Source: Musa acuminata AAA Group (lineage: Eukaryota > Streptophyta > Magnoliopsida > Zingiberales > Musaceae). From it: DNA of 64,000 nt. The first letter of the stretch is position 1; the number at the start of each line of letters is the position of its first letter. Both the position numbers and the translations under genes were made by a program. Positions 51,801 through 59,029 of the stretch are shown piece by piece. The stretch is taken from contig NC_088340.1 of the NCBI RefSeq assembly GCF_036884655.1, positions 7,376,001 through 7,440,000 of the forward strand, read 5' to 3'. The notes beneath the pieces are model-generated. The model searched no databases. It was given only the letters and a program-made list of their open reading frames with translations, and was not told where the DNA came from.

Positions 51801-54800
51801 ATGGTTAATAATGTGAATCACAAAAGAGAGGAATTCATCTAGGAGTAGAGTGTATTGCTTTTGGAGCAGAATTGTACCTCTAGAACATGGTAACCTGTGG
51901 TAGATAGCTGTAATAGTGTGGGCATGGTGGGCATTTGTATGTTACTTGAAAAAGTGAAATTGACTGTAGAGCCTAAATTTCTTGCATCTAAATTAGCCTG
52001 ATCATGATAGGAAAAGTGCAATGAATATTTCTTGTCACCGTTTCTATTTTGCTATGTTGAATTTAAATATAACCTCATTGTTTGGGTCACATACTGTATT
52101 AAATGGCTAACAAGTATGTGAAAGGTTTTGATTATTTAGTAAACTTAAACATCTTTATCAATAGGTTTCAAAGAAACAAACAAGGAATACTTGATAGTTT
52201 TCTTTTCTTGAGATATATATCATTAAGCTCAACATCTCTCTTTTATAGAATGGTTCTATTCTTTTCTTTCTATCCATGGTATATTTATGGTCATCCTCAA
52301 GGGAGACTTTCTGTGGATTATATATGGACAGTTTCTGTTGTGAGAAAAATCTGCCTAACTGCATTAGCTTGTGGTTCTGTGAAGAGCTAGAAGCAGCAAG
52401 GGCACCTTTATGTCAATATCCAAAATATAAAGCCATGGGGTAAATCAATTCAGAATCATCATTTTAAGCTCCAAATATTCATTAGAAAGCAAATACTTAG
52501 ACTTGTGTCAAGGATCATAATATTACTAACCTAGCTTCACTGTCATAAAATAACATTTTCTGATGGTCTGCTTTACAATCTTGTATTTTTTACTTGAGGC
52601 AAAGGCAGAAATTGCAAGTGAGACACTGAAATACCATTTTTTGGCATTTGATTCATCCAGTCAAAAAATGCAATCTATTTCCAGGTTAAACCAGGTGGTT
52701 TGCATCAAATTCTATCCATTGATAGTGATATTTCTAATCAAAATTTTCACTCCAATTAACATGTTGCATACCCAGACAATGACATAACAAGTTCTTTTGG
52801 TAATCTTTTAGTCATGGATATCTCCAAATGCACCTTCTGAACTATTTTTATACTTTTACAGGTTGTCTTCAAATGACAGATCATGCAGTAGTGCACTCTG
52901 GAAAGAATCAACGGAAATGGATTACATGTCCCACTTGCCGTCAACGGACCGATTTTGAGAACATTGCGTATGTGGATGAGAAACAAAATAAGGGCAGTGA
53001 TTCAAGACTATCAAATACTTTTAATTCTAAAGCTGAATCAGAAAACTCTATCACAGTTAAGGGATCATATGGAACAAAGGTATGCTTTTGTCAATTGTTT
53101 TGATGATTTGGTAAGCATTTTTATACTCATACAGTTTGAGATAGATCATTTTTTTCATATTAGTATATAATATAACAGAGGTATTGTTATGAGTATTATA
53201 GATGTTAGAAACTGATTTCTAGAAATGTTGAATGTTCAACTTTTATTTTGTAAAGTGTTTATGGTGGAGAATTTATATAGAGAGACTAATGGGATAATGG
53301 ATGAACAAGAAAAGAGACCAAAGGATTTTTTACATGGCTTGGGTATAGACATTCTGCATTCAGTACTTATTCTCTAGTCTAGTCACACACACTTTAAAGA
53401 CACTTTTTACTTTTTTAACATTTGGTTATAATTTTGCAGGTCACACACTTTACAGATATAAATTTTATTTTATTTTACAATTGTTTATACTTTTGAATTT
53501 TTGTCCCGCGCTATGTTATATCAGCTATGCCCCAGGTGAAGCATATACTGATGGGAAGACATAAGCATCCACTAGATCTGAGTATCTTTTTTTTCTCTCT
53601 CCTATTCGAATTATGCAATATGAGGAACCATGTAAGTTATGCGCTTAATAGTAGACATTTTCTAACAATGAGCTACTTGGTCGAGTCTCAACTCTTACTA
53701 ATAATGAATTCAAGTGTTTTGTTTACAAAATGAAAGCAGATCTTTGCATGCTTAGTTCTATCAGAAATACTGGTTCAGCTGCTATGCTGAGTGCTATTTT
53801 GTTAAAGAATAACAGTGTTGATATTCAAACATTCATACTCCTTCCCTGCATTAACTTTTGCTACAGATTCAGCTAAAGTCCTATATTCAAGCCTTTCTCC
53901 TCATCTGGCTGAATTTTTTATCTCTTGTTGAGATTTTTGTCCCTGAAAACATCTGATAACTAGAAATAGGCAGTTGTCTTGATCAGTTGTCTAATGTACC
54001 TTCCAGTAGGCCAACCCACTCTGAAGCTTTTATTTTGATGGAATGCAAGCATGCCACCATTGCAAACGTCTTTTGTAATATAAATTGATCCTTCACATAT
54101 TTGACCCCAGGCATGATATCTCTCTTTTACATTTCTCAGTATCTATCTCAGTTCTTCCATGGGGTGGAGAATTGTACACATACATGCAAACCTGATTAAT
54201 TGACCAAACCAAATATCAGATGTAGTTATAGCAAGATGAAGGAAACTACTACAATTATTCTTTGTTTCCAACTGAAAAATGGACATTATGGTTTATAAAT
54301 TTATTTCCGTATGGTAGTAACTTTTATTATGATTCTAATGTTTATTGTTATTTACATATTAGTGCCTTTAAATTATATTTCTTTATTTATCATATTTTAA
54401 TTTTTATTTTACCTTAAGTATTATCTTGTTATTCTTTTATTATTATGTCGTGCCACCATATTTTATAATGCTTTAAGAAAAAGTATGTGAGAGAGAGAGA
54501 GCGCCTTTACTACAAATAATAAAAAGAGAATTTGAATTTTTTTTTTAACTATGTATATTGCAGTGCATAGAGTCTAATGGTGAGAAAATTTAATTCCATG
54601 TGGCTGATACAAAAATACTGAGGATATTATGGCTTCTTGTTGTTGTTAAGATGAGGGCTGAAGAATCTATACCCTGTCTAGCCACTTCATAACCACTTAA
54701 AAATGCACTTTTCTACTTCAGAAGAGAACCTATCCTTTTATGAGTTGTCTTAAAGAAATATATCAATACATCAAGAATGTCTTTTGATTATAACTATTTG

Positions 54801-56005
54801 TGTTCACAATATATACCATCTTCTTACATTTTTGTTTTGCTTCTTGCTTTTTAAAGATCGAAGCAGTTATAAGAAGAATATTGTGGATAACTTCAAATGA
54901 TGAAGAGGCCAAAATTATCGTGTTCTCTAGTTGGAATGATGTTCTTGATGTGCTGGGACATGCCTTAGTTGCTAACAGTATCACATTTGTTCGGATGAAA
55001 GGTGGCAGGTACACTTTTGTAACATGAACGATATCAACTATCATTTATTTTTGTATTATGAGAACTAAAATCCTCCCTTATATTTATTAAATATCTCCTG
55101 GATCCAATTTCTTGGCAAAAATATTTGTTGTAGAACTACGCAGTTGTGAAATAATTAGTGTTTACCTGTGTGCTAGCGCATAAGGGGACTATTCTCACAT
55201 TTAATATCATACTGATCCAGCATATCATCATCCTTCTGTGAATGTTATGATGTTACATGCACAAATCATGTTTGTGGTATGCACATTATGATTATATCAT
55301 ACTGGTCCAGTATATTATCATCCTTCTGTGAATGTTATGATGTTACATGGACGAATCATGTTTGTAGCATGCACTTTTCATTTATTGTATTAACAAATTT
55401 ACATACAGGAAATCACAAGTAGCAATTGCACAATTTAAAGGACAAGAAAACATGCAAGTAGGTGAAAAAACACAAGAGCAGCTCACTTCATCCAAGTCTG
55501 TTCGAGTTCTGATGATGCTAGTCCAGCACGGTGCAAACGGTCTCAATCTCTTAGAAGCACAGCATGTCATTCTCATGGAACCTCTGCTAAATCCTGCAGC
55601 TGAAGCACAAGCAATCAGCCGTATCCACAGAGTTGGGCAGGATAAGAAGACGTTCATTCATCGATTCCTAGTATGTGCTAGAGCTTTTTCTAAATTGTGA
55701 TCCTTACCTCATTTGGTTACTTTTCCCTGTAATGACAGGTGAAGAACACCATAGAAGAGAGCATCTACAAGTTGAATATGACAAGGGATGTCAGTTCCGT
55801 CATCAGTCCCAAAGTCAGCAAAAACCAAGATCAGCCCATTTTGACACTCCAAGACGTGGAGTCCTTGTTTCCCTTGGCAAGGCCATCTGAATTGCACGAA
55901 GATAGGAATGAGCCAGATGGAAGCTTAAGGAATTTGCCTCCAGCTGTTGCCGCTGGCCTAGCTGCTCATAGGAGATTATTGGAGGGACATAACAACTTGC
56001 GGTAA
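18840..56005 (+). CDS. SHPRH: SHPRH/RAD5-type SNF2 ATPase and RING E3 ubiquitin ligase
   Basis: Nuclear Swi2/Snf2 ATPase with a RING E3 ligase, the plant counterpart of animal SHPRH and related to yeast Rad5, linked to PCNA polyubiquitination and error-free damage tolerance. Exons: 18840-19654, 19999-20205, 26122-26183, 26296-26797, 31008-31208, 32327-32582, 33832-34075, 34162-34322, 34420-35088, 36980-37146, 42461-42674, 42753-42944, 45911-46027, 47119-47364, 50277-50475, 52862-53079, 54857-55008, 55409-55670, 55739-56005. All introns are GT-AG and the frame gives 1716 residues, close to the roughly 1660-1690 of Arabidopsis and human proteins. Motifs: DEMGLGKT (Walker A, 362-369), a PHD finger inserted in the first ATPase lobe (Cys 413-495), VCPAPILAQW (514-523), DEAQ (615-618), TGTP (643-646), a C3HC4 RING (Cys1394, 1397, 1410, His1412, Cys1415, 1418, 1440, 1443), and lobe 2 IIVFSSW and QAISRIHRVGQ (1608-1618). 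No key residue is missing. Introns make up about 86% of the 37-kb span. Confidence 0.95.
20326..21157. mobile_element. Large GTACCG-type element, ends not fixed
   Basis: GTACC / CGGTA palindromic motifs occur at both ends (about 20326-20405 and 21060-21157) around a roughly 650-bp AT-rich core. The flanks read like the short GTACCG elements of this gene. No target duplication was found, and the ends are approximate. Located in SHPRH coding intron 2. Confidence 0.45.
21158..21364. repeat. Imperfect direct repeat next to the 20.3-21.2 kb element
   Basis: AGGAACATATATGAACATGAT occurs at 21158-21178 and again at 21344-21364. Between them, a word beginning ATGATCTTTTACCATAAGG occurs twice (about 21177 and 21281). 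This is a local segmental duplication abutting the large GTACCG-type element. Confidence 0.7.
22026..22187 (+). mobile_element. tRNA-derived SINE with 19-bp target duplication
   Basis: The head contains a degenerate pol III A box (TTGGTGCAACAATAAGG) and a B box (GGGTTTGAATC). The body resembles common plant tRNA-like SINEs of the Au type, and the tail ends in a T run. It is flanked by perfect 19-bp repeats, AGTTGAAGCTGATATTTGA at 22007-22025 and 22188-22206. Located in SHPRH intron 2, in the same direction as the gene. The family name is inferred from pattern only. Confidence 0.75.
22207..22380. repeat. Tandem duplication around the SINE target
   Basis: The target sequence recurs a third time at about 22298-22316. 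Each of the last two copies is followed by a similar AGGGTGACTTGCAG segment and a GAATGAAC word. The host DNA therefore carries a tandem unit of about 105 bp, one copy of which holds the SINE. Confidence 0.65.
22727..23757. mobile_element. Possible 1-kb relative of the GTACCG elements
   Basis: The left end CAAGGTTTAAGATAC and the right end, read on the other strand as CAAGGTTTTAAATCTG, form a terminal inverted repeat of the type seen in the short elements. The flanking 8-mers match at only 5 of 8 positions. No coding sequence is recognised inside. It may be an old, longer member of the family, or chance. Confidence 0.35.
23758..26121. other. Rest of SHPRH intron 2
   Basis: AT-rich intron with T/C-rich stretches near 24060-24310. 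I see no gene or clear transposon ends. Confidence 0.5.
27508..27727. mobile_element. Short GTACCG hAT-like MITE, TSD TTGTGAAG
   Basis: A 220-bp element dense in GTACCG, CGGTAC and CGGTAT words. It is flanked by perfect 8-bp repeats TTGTGAAG at 27500-27507 and 27728-27735. Termini are degenerate CAAGG-type (AATGGTCTGC left; CAAAGTTAGC on the other strand right). The centre carries ACTGTAGCACTGTAGC, as in the 40.8- and 45.4-kb copies. In SHPRH intron 4. Confidence 0.75.
28047..28590. mobile_element. Polypurine-core GTACCG element, TSD ATTCTTCT
   Basis: A 544-bp element flanked by perfect ATTCTTCT repeats (28039-28046 and 28591-28598). It starts CAAGGAATAC. The left part holds CATATCGGTCAGTACCAGTG, followed by about 190 bp of nearly pure purine (GGA/GAA) on the + strand (28128-28317), then a tail ending TATCGGTTCAGGTGAAATGG. 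It encodes nothing; the long reverse frames are Ser/Pro/Leu low complexity. In SHPRH intron 4. Confidence 0.7.
28600..30112. other. SHPRH intron 4 between two polypurine elements
   Basis: AT-rich intron. I see no gene, no clear transposon ends and no notable simple repeat. Confidence 0.5.
30113..30657. mobile_element. Second polypurine-core GTACCG element
   Basis: A 545-bp relative of the 28-kb element in the same orientation. It begins CAGGGTATTATC and ends TTCCCTG (CAGGGAATTCC on the other strand). GTACA/GTACC words flank a polypurine tract at 30192-30414, followed by a tail containing CCGGTGTACCGGTTCTGGTG. No target duplication is visible, so its ends are less sure. In SHPRH intron 4. Confidence 0.6.
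31888..32246. mobile_element. TA-core GTACCG element
   Basis: The right part holds the usual TACCGAGCGGTATACC and GTACCGTACCG words and ends CATACCTTG. The centre has expanded into long TA/TATG repeats (about 31958-32160) that enclose an AAAAGGCGACG...CGTTGCCTTTT hairpin. Flanking 8-mers TAAAAATG (31880-31887) and AAAAAATG (32247-32254) match at 7 of 8. It ends only 80 bases before SHPRH coding exon 6. Confidence 0.55.
32583..33831. other. SHPRH intron 6
   Basis: AT-rich intron with no recognised element. It separates the TGTP-containing exon from the MWRSSKAHV exon. The joined protein (DPYE-RRDRVAMQF) is continuous. Confidence 0.6.
35279..35612. mobile_element. GTACCG hAT-like MITE, 334 bp
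   Basis: Clear terminal inverted repeat: left CAGGGTTTTCAAT, right CAGGGTTTTGAAT on the other strand. Flanking 8-mers CTTCAAAT (35271-35278) and TTTCAAAT (35613-35620) match at 7 of 8. The interior is packed with GTACCGAGGCATA and ACCGATCGGTA palindromes. In SHPRH intron 9, just after exon 9. Confidence 0.75.
35621..36979. other. Rest of SHPRH intron 9
   Basis: AT-rich intron DNA without a recognised element. Confidence 0.5.
37558..40040 (-). mobile_element. Degenerate RTE-type LINE, antisense
   Basis: Reverse-strand translation gives broken but ordered non-LTR retrotransposon pieces. Endonuclease-like segments lie at about 39560-40030 (NVSAYVPQIGLDNNTERKF, NYVGIII, THFDKRKE). A KERWK..FINLFNENLTD linker follows at about 38750-38970, and reverse-transcriptase pieces at about 38150-38560 (HMVSIDLEKVYVRIS, HVLLADYIVWID). 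The 3' end near 37558 resembles the TTGTTGT tail of plant RTE elements. Many stops and frameshifts make it inactive. It lies in SHPRH intron 10, opposite to the gene. The clade is inferred from motifs. Confidence 0.7.
40102..40340. mobile_element. GTACCG hAT-like MITE, 239 bp
   Basis: The left end CAGGGTTCTCAATTTCGATG closely matches the left end of the 35.3-kb copy. The right end reads CAAGATTTTGAATACC on the other strand. Flanking 8-mers ATTTAAAT (40094-40101) and ATTTGAAT (40341-40348) match at 7 of 8. It looks like a shortened version of the 35.3-kb element. In SHPRH intron 10. Confidence 0.72.
40815..41084 (+). mobile_element. GTACCG hAT-like MITE, 270 bp
   Basis: Termini are CAAGGTTCGCCGTACC (left) and CAAGGTCTGCCATACC (right, other strand), a good terminal inverted repeat. 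Flanking 8-mers TACATATG (40807-40814) and TACATATA (41085-41092) match at 7 of 8. The centre carries TGTAGCACTGTAGCAGTA repeats. It is the same subfamily as 45420-45682, but in the opposite orientation. Confidence 0.8.
41101..41180 (-). repeat. Possible LINE 3'-tail fragment
   Basis: On the reverse strand this reads like the 3' end of RTE-type elements (CCAAAATAGTTGGATAAG then ACTGTTGTTAG). It is too short for a firm call. It sits between two MITEs in SHPRH intron 10. Confidence 0.3.
41324..41516. mobile_element. GTACCG hAT-like MITE, 193 bp, TSD CTTTAAAG
   Basis: Starts CAAGGTTCATTGTACC. The right end reads CATAGTTCGTCTTACC on the other strand. Perfect 8-bp repeats CTTTAAAG flank it (41316-41323 and 41517-41524), and the match extends four bases further left. 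This is the shortest full copy, in SHPRH intron 10. Confidence 0.75.
41525..42460. other. 3' part of SHPRH intron 10
   Basis: AT-rich intron DNA before exon 11. No recognised element. Confidence 0.5.
43639..43801. repeat. Foldback element with 65-bp arms
   Basis: Arms 43639-43703 and 43737-43801 are reverse complements at 59 of 65 positions and enclose a 33-base loop. On either strand, some of the mismatches become G-U pairs in RNA. The arms carry ATGCCAAAGTTGA and its complement. The pairing can be extended a few bases outward with one mismatch. No target duplication was found. In SHPRH intron 12. Confidence 0.85.
43802..43865. repeat. Tandem CTTTGGCA(C/T)AT repeats
   Basis: Three spaced copies of AACTTTGGCACAT / AACTTTGGCATAT directly follow the foldback element. 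The same word is present inside the foldback arm, so the repeats probably arose from it. Confidence 0.65.
43866..45411. other. Middle of SHPRH intron 12
   Basis: Unique-looking intron DNA. Short open frames here lack family similarity or coding structure. Confidence 0.45.
45420..45682 (-). mobile_element. GTACCG hAT-like MITE, 263 bp, TSD TACCATAG
   Basis: Left end CAAGGTCTGTCATACC; right end CAAGGTTCGCTGTATT on the other strand. Perfect 8-bp repeats TACCATAG flank it (45412-45419 and 45683-45690). It is an inverted copy of the 40815-41084 element and shares its ACTGTAGCACTGCTACAGTA centre. It ends about 230 bases before SHPRH exon 13 and is the best-preserved member. Confidence 0.85.
46028..47118. 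other. SHPRH intron 13
   Basis: AT-rich intron between LLLFE and GMRKEYAQ. No recognised element. Confidence 0.5.
47850..48640. other. GC-richer unclassified block in SHPRH intron 14
   Basis: Base composition departs from the AT-rich intron at about 48000-48580. It contains repeated CCTTGTGGGG and TAGGGCTGC words and, at its end, a direct repeat of TGATCAATGAAAGAGCTT (about 48588 and 48615). This resembles a decayed transposon end or solo LTR, but no defined termini, TSD or coding motif was found. Reverse-strand frames are low-complexity and not convincing. Confidence 0.35.
48650..50276. other. Rest of SHPRH intron 14
   Basis: AT-rich intron leading to the RING-start exon. No recognised element. 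Confidence 0.5.
51245..51548 (+). mobile_element. LINE C-terminal fragment
   Basis: Forward-strand translation in shifting frames gives the tail typical of RTE-type LINE polyproteins: EC-AIKE, VAETRMLRWI, EDKMRNHLRGCGHVQRSS, then RYEGRPKNIFLETIKK. Stops and a frameshift interrupt it. It lies in SHPRH intron 15 in the gene's direction, unlike the larger LINE in intron 10. Confidence 0.65.
51549..52861. other. 3' part of SHPRH intron 15
   Basis: Intron between the two RING-encoding exons. No recognised element. Confidence 0.5.
53080..54856. other. SHPRH intron 16
   Basis: AT-rich intron with a short GA run near 54490. No recognised element. Confidence 0.5.
55205..55378. repeat. 90-bp tandem duplication in SHPRH intron 17
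   Basis: Two adjacent copies (55205-55294 and 55295-55378) share TATCATACTG, then CATCCTTCTGTGAATGTTAT and TTACATG, with few substitutions. The second copy ends 24 bases before the acceptor tract of exon 18. Confidence 0.85.
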
Positions 56006-56938
56006 ATCTAAATTGAATCATCTCTCTTCCAGCTCTTCTACTAACTCATTTTCCATGGAAGAATCTTGTATAGTGATCCATATATCTCGCCCGAATGCAT
56101 CTGAGTGTGTGTCACTAAAGAGGTTTAGCTGCAACGGGTATTGCTGATGAAGATACAATTTTCTTCTATACATTTTTCCTCTTGTGGGAAGTCGTGGTTT
56201 CCTTTGTATTCGTGGAAGCTGTAACCATGTATATATTGGATGCATAGCTTCGATCCTGTAAGTAAATAGTCCACGAATAATTAGTTAAATTATGAACCAG
56301 AAATGTTTTGAGTTCAACCTGTGGCTTTAATCCTGAACTGGTTAATGATAAAACTAGGTACTTGGGAGGTTGGCTTAAATTGTTCTTTCCAATTTTAATT
56401 TGTGCTCGCTTGGCTGGCTATTTTTACGTTCACAAATAATCATCAACAAATTAATATTTTGCGTCGGAACTAATTACGAATTACTTCATAAATAATCATC
56501 TAGTTTTATTTATCTTAATATCATTAATTTTATCGATAAAAGTAAGAAAGTAATAATTAAAAAGAGAATTTAAATATTTCAGTTAGTAGTAATGGACAGT
56601 GATGTTGTTAGGAGCAATGGGTGGTATGGTTAGTGAGGAGAGCGATTACGAGAGATGAGAGTCCTAGAGGTAGAGGTATTATTGTCCGTCATCACCAATT
56701 AAAACTTTAAAGTTATTTTTTTTATCTATTATTTTTGTGTTTTCGTCGATAAAATCAATGATGTCAGAGTAAATGGAGTTATATGTTTTATTTTCAACGT
56801 AATTTTTTAAAGTTTAGAGATCGGGATGCTAAAGAGGTCAACTATAAGATATAATTTGTAATTAACCACTAGCATTCTTATTTTACTCAATAGAAATTTT
56901 TTGATAATTTATCATAAAATTCTAAACTCAAATCTCTC

Positions 56939-57027
<89 letters not shown>

Positions 57028-57743
57028 AATAATCAATTAATAAAGATATAGGTGAGGAAGAGAGATTCTTGAAAAAAAAAAGAAAAATAATTAATAATTT
57101 TCCAATTATTTAATTATTACATAATTGATTATATTCCTAACTTGCCCAAACCATTAAGAAACTCACTTTAATTATTTCCTTAATCATACTACATAAAGAA
57201 GGCAAAATCTTAGAATTCTTGAAAAGCTTATAATAAAAAGTATTAAAATTATTTTAAGGAAATGTTTGATATCTATTTTCTTCAAACATATGTTTAAAAA
57301 AAATTCAAAATAAAAACTTATGATAAATTATCTTGCGATGTGATTAGCCATATTTTAGAACTCTTCAATTTTCGTAAACCTATTTGTTTTTGGATTTAGG
57401 CCTGTATATTCTATACCGTCGTTGCCCAAATGTATTAAGGAGGTTTCGTATATCTTTCTATGATGGTCATAAAATTATTACATCAATATAAGGAGAGAAA
57501 TGTGTGCCATTGGTTGTCTAATTTGTTGAGGACTATCAAACCCTCCTTTAATTTGCATGAACCATTACTTTCCTTTTGTTTGTTCTGTTGTTCTACCAAT
57601 ACCCAAAGCACATCTTGTAGTAGGCTTCTAACATAATACAAGGTTTTTCTTTTTGAAAATAGAATAAATAGACAACAATTTTCATTGGCATCAAGGAAAT
57701 CAGTATGGCCTCGACATACCATCATTACGTACAGTCAGAAGCA

Positions 57744-57746
<3 letters not shown>
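56006..57746. other. SHPRH 3' region and AT-rich intergenic DNA
   Basis: The convergent 3' ends of SHPRH (+) and the F-box gene (-) meet here. Apart from a compound microsatellite, no gene or element is recognised. Confidence 0.55.
56940..57024. repeat. Compound (ATT)n(AT)n microsatellite
   Basis: About fourteen ATT units run straight into about twenty-one AT units in the SHPRH/F-box intergenic region. Confidence 0.95.

Positions 57747-57783
<37 letters not shown>
57747..57783. repeat. (AG)n microsatellite after the F-box stop
   Basis: About eighteen AG units start 13 bases past the F-box stop codon. They would be transcribed as a CU run in the 3' UTR of that minus-strand gene. Confidence 0.9.
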
Positions 57784-57788
<5 letters not shown>

Positions 57789-57796
57789 AGTCTTCT

Positions 57797-58981
57797 TCAC
57801 ATAGCTTCCAACAGCTTCTCCTCGTAGTTACCGCATGGCCTAAGCGAACTAACATAAGGAAACAAGGTGAAGTAATTGAATCCTGCGGATCCCAGCTTCT
57901 TCAGTTTTCCCTCCTTTATGCTGTAGCTGTACACCTTGTCATTGATGTCGAAAACAAGTAACGCGGTGGTCGCCACCTCGCTTAGCATGACGCAGGTTAT
58001 GATGCAGTATTCCCTCATCTTCGTGAATCCCATCTGGGCCAAACTTACCTCGTGCGCCGTCACCCATCGCACCGCACCGTCGGTGTCCTTCGTTAGCGAC
58101 CACAGTGTGAACGCACAAGAAAACGTTTGATAATGGATGAGAGAGAGCGACTCCCCCTCCCACTTGCCGATCGCCATCGTGTCCCACTTATTAGCGGTCA
58201 GTACTACGATTTCCGGCAGTGGGATAATCTGCGTGCTCTCCTTCCTCGTGTCGAAGGCGACGATGTACGGGTCAGTCGGTTGATCTACGCCCGACACCCA
58301 GAACACGGTCTCGCCGCAGACCACCGGGTGCTCGTAGTCTAGATTCCCTTTGCCGAAGTCGAGCATCGCGTAATTCTTCCACTTCCAGGCCGTCGAGTCG
58401 TAGACCCGACACTGGTGCGCGAAGTTTCGACTGAGGTAGACCAGCTTGTAGTCTTTCGTCACCCTGTCATCGTCGTTCATGAAGATGGCCGCGATGCCAC
58501 CCCAGGAAACTAACTTGCACGGCGGGGAGGGGAGCCGACACCGAGTCCTACGGGTCAGGTTGTAGACAAATATGTTTCCGACAGTGCCACGAGAGCGTCT
58601 CTCGTCCAAATGCAAGACGAAGAGGAGGCCACCAAATGACCCTAGGATACTAAAATGGATCTTCCTCAGGACTTCGAGGCTGCTTCTGGGCACGTCGGCG
58701 TATCGGTCAACGCGGAGGTGCGTGATGCCGGTCTTGGGCGCGTCCTGGGCTAAGAAGCCGGAGATGGCCGTGTTGTGGCATGACTGCAAAAGGAGGAAAT
58801 GAGAATCCGACAAGAGTCGGTGGAAGGTCTTGCAGACAGAGAGGAGCCTGATGAAGGACTTGGACGGGAGATACGAGAGGATCTCTACGAGCACGTCGTG
58901 GGGAAGGGGAGGACTGCTTCTTCCGAGCTTCTTCGGACCAACGACGTCGACACTGCAGGTGTTCTCGAGTGCATCGGCCAT
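57797..58981 (-). CDS. F-box protein (substrate receptor of SCF E3 ligase)
   Basis: Intronless 394-residue gene. An N-terminal F-box (about residues 26-66: LPHDVLVEILSYLPSKSFIR followed by LLSVCKTFHRLLSDSHFLLLQ) would bind SKP1 in an SCF ubiquitin ligase. The rest looks like an F-box-associated beta-propeller-type region with spaced Trp/Asp motifs (KLVYLSRNF, CRVYDSTAWKWKNY, FWVSGVDQP, YIVAFDTRKES, IPLPEIVVL). This is the arrangement of the large plant F-box/FBA family, whose substrates are mostly unknown. The ATG is the first in frame and lies about 45 bases past a TATA box. The GC-rich coding sequence contrasts with the AT-rich flanks. The gene is convergent with SHPRH. Substrate cannot be told from sequence. 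Confidence 0.88.
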   Translation of the reverse strand: MADALENTCSVDVVGPKKLGRSSPPLPHDVLVEILSYLPSKSFIRLLSVCKTFHRLLSDSHFLLLQSCHNTAISGFLAQDAPKTGITHLRVDRYADVPRSSLEVLRKIHFSILGSFGGLLFVLHLDERRSRGTVGNIFVYNLTRRTRCRLPSPPCKLVSWGGIAAIFMNDDDRVTKDYKLVYLSRNFAHQCRVYDSTAWKWKNYAMLDFGKGNLDYEHPVVCGETVFWVSGVDQPTDPYIVAFDTRKESTQIIPLPEIVVLTANKWDTMAIGKWEGESLSLIHYQTFSCAFTLWSLTKDTDGAVRWVTAHEVSLAQMGFTKMREYCIITCVMLSEVATTALLVFDINDKVYSYSIKEGKLKKLGSAGFNYFTLFPYVSSLRPCGNYEEKLLEAM

Positions 58982-59022
58982 TATTGTATCGAGGGGAGAA
59001 TCGAAGGATTAAGACTCTTATG

Positions 59023-59029
59023 TTATATA
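59023..59029 (-). promoter_or_regulatory. TATA box of the F-box gene
   Basis: On the reverse strand, TATATAA lies about 42 bases before the ATG, so the leader would be very short (about 10-20 bases). Confidence 0.5.

Noticed and set aside
56940..57024. Possible matrix-attachment region or CRISPR-like array
   Set aside because: It is a simple (ATT)n(AT)n microsatellite; no spacers or other structure.
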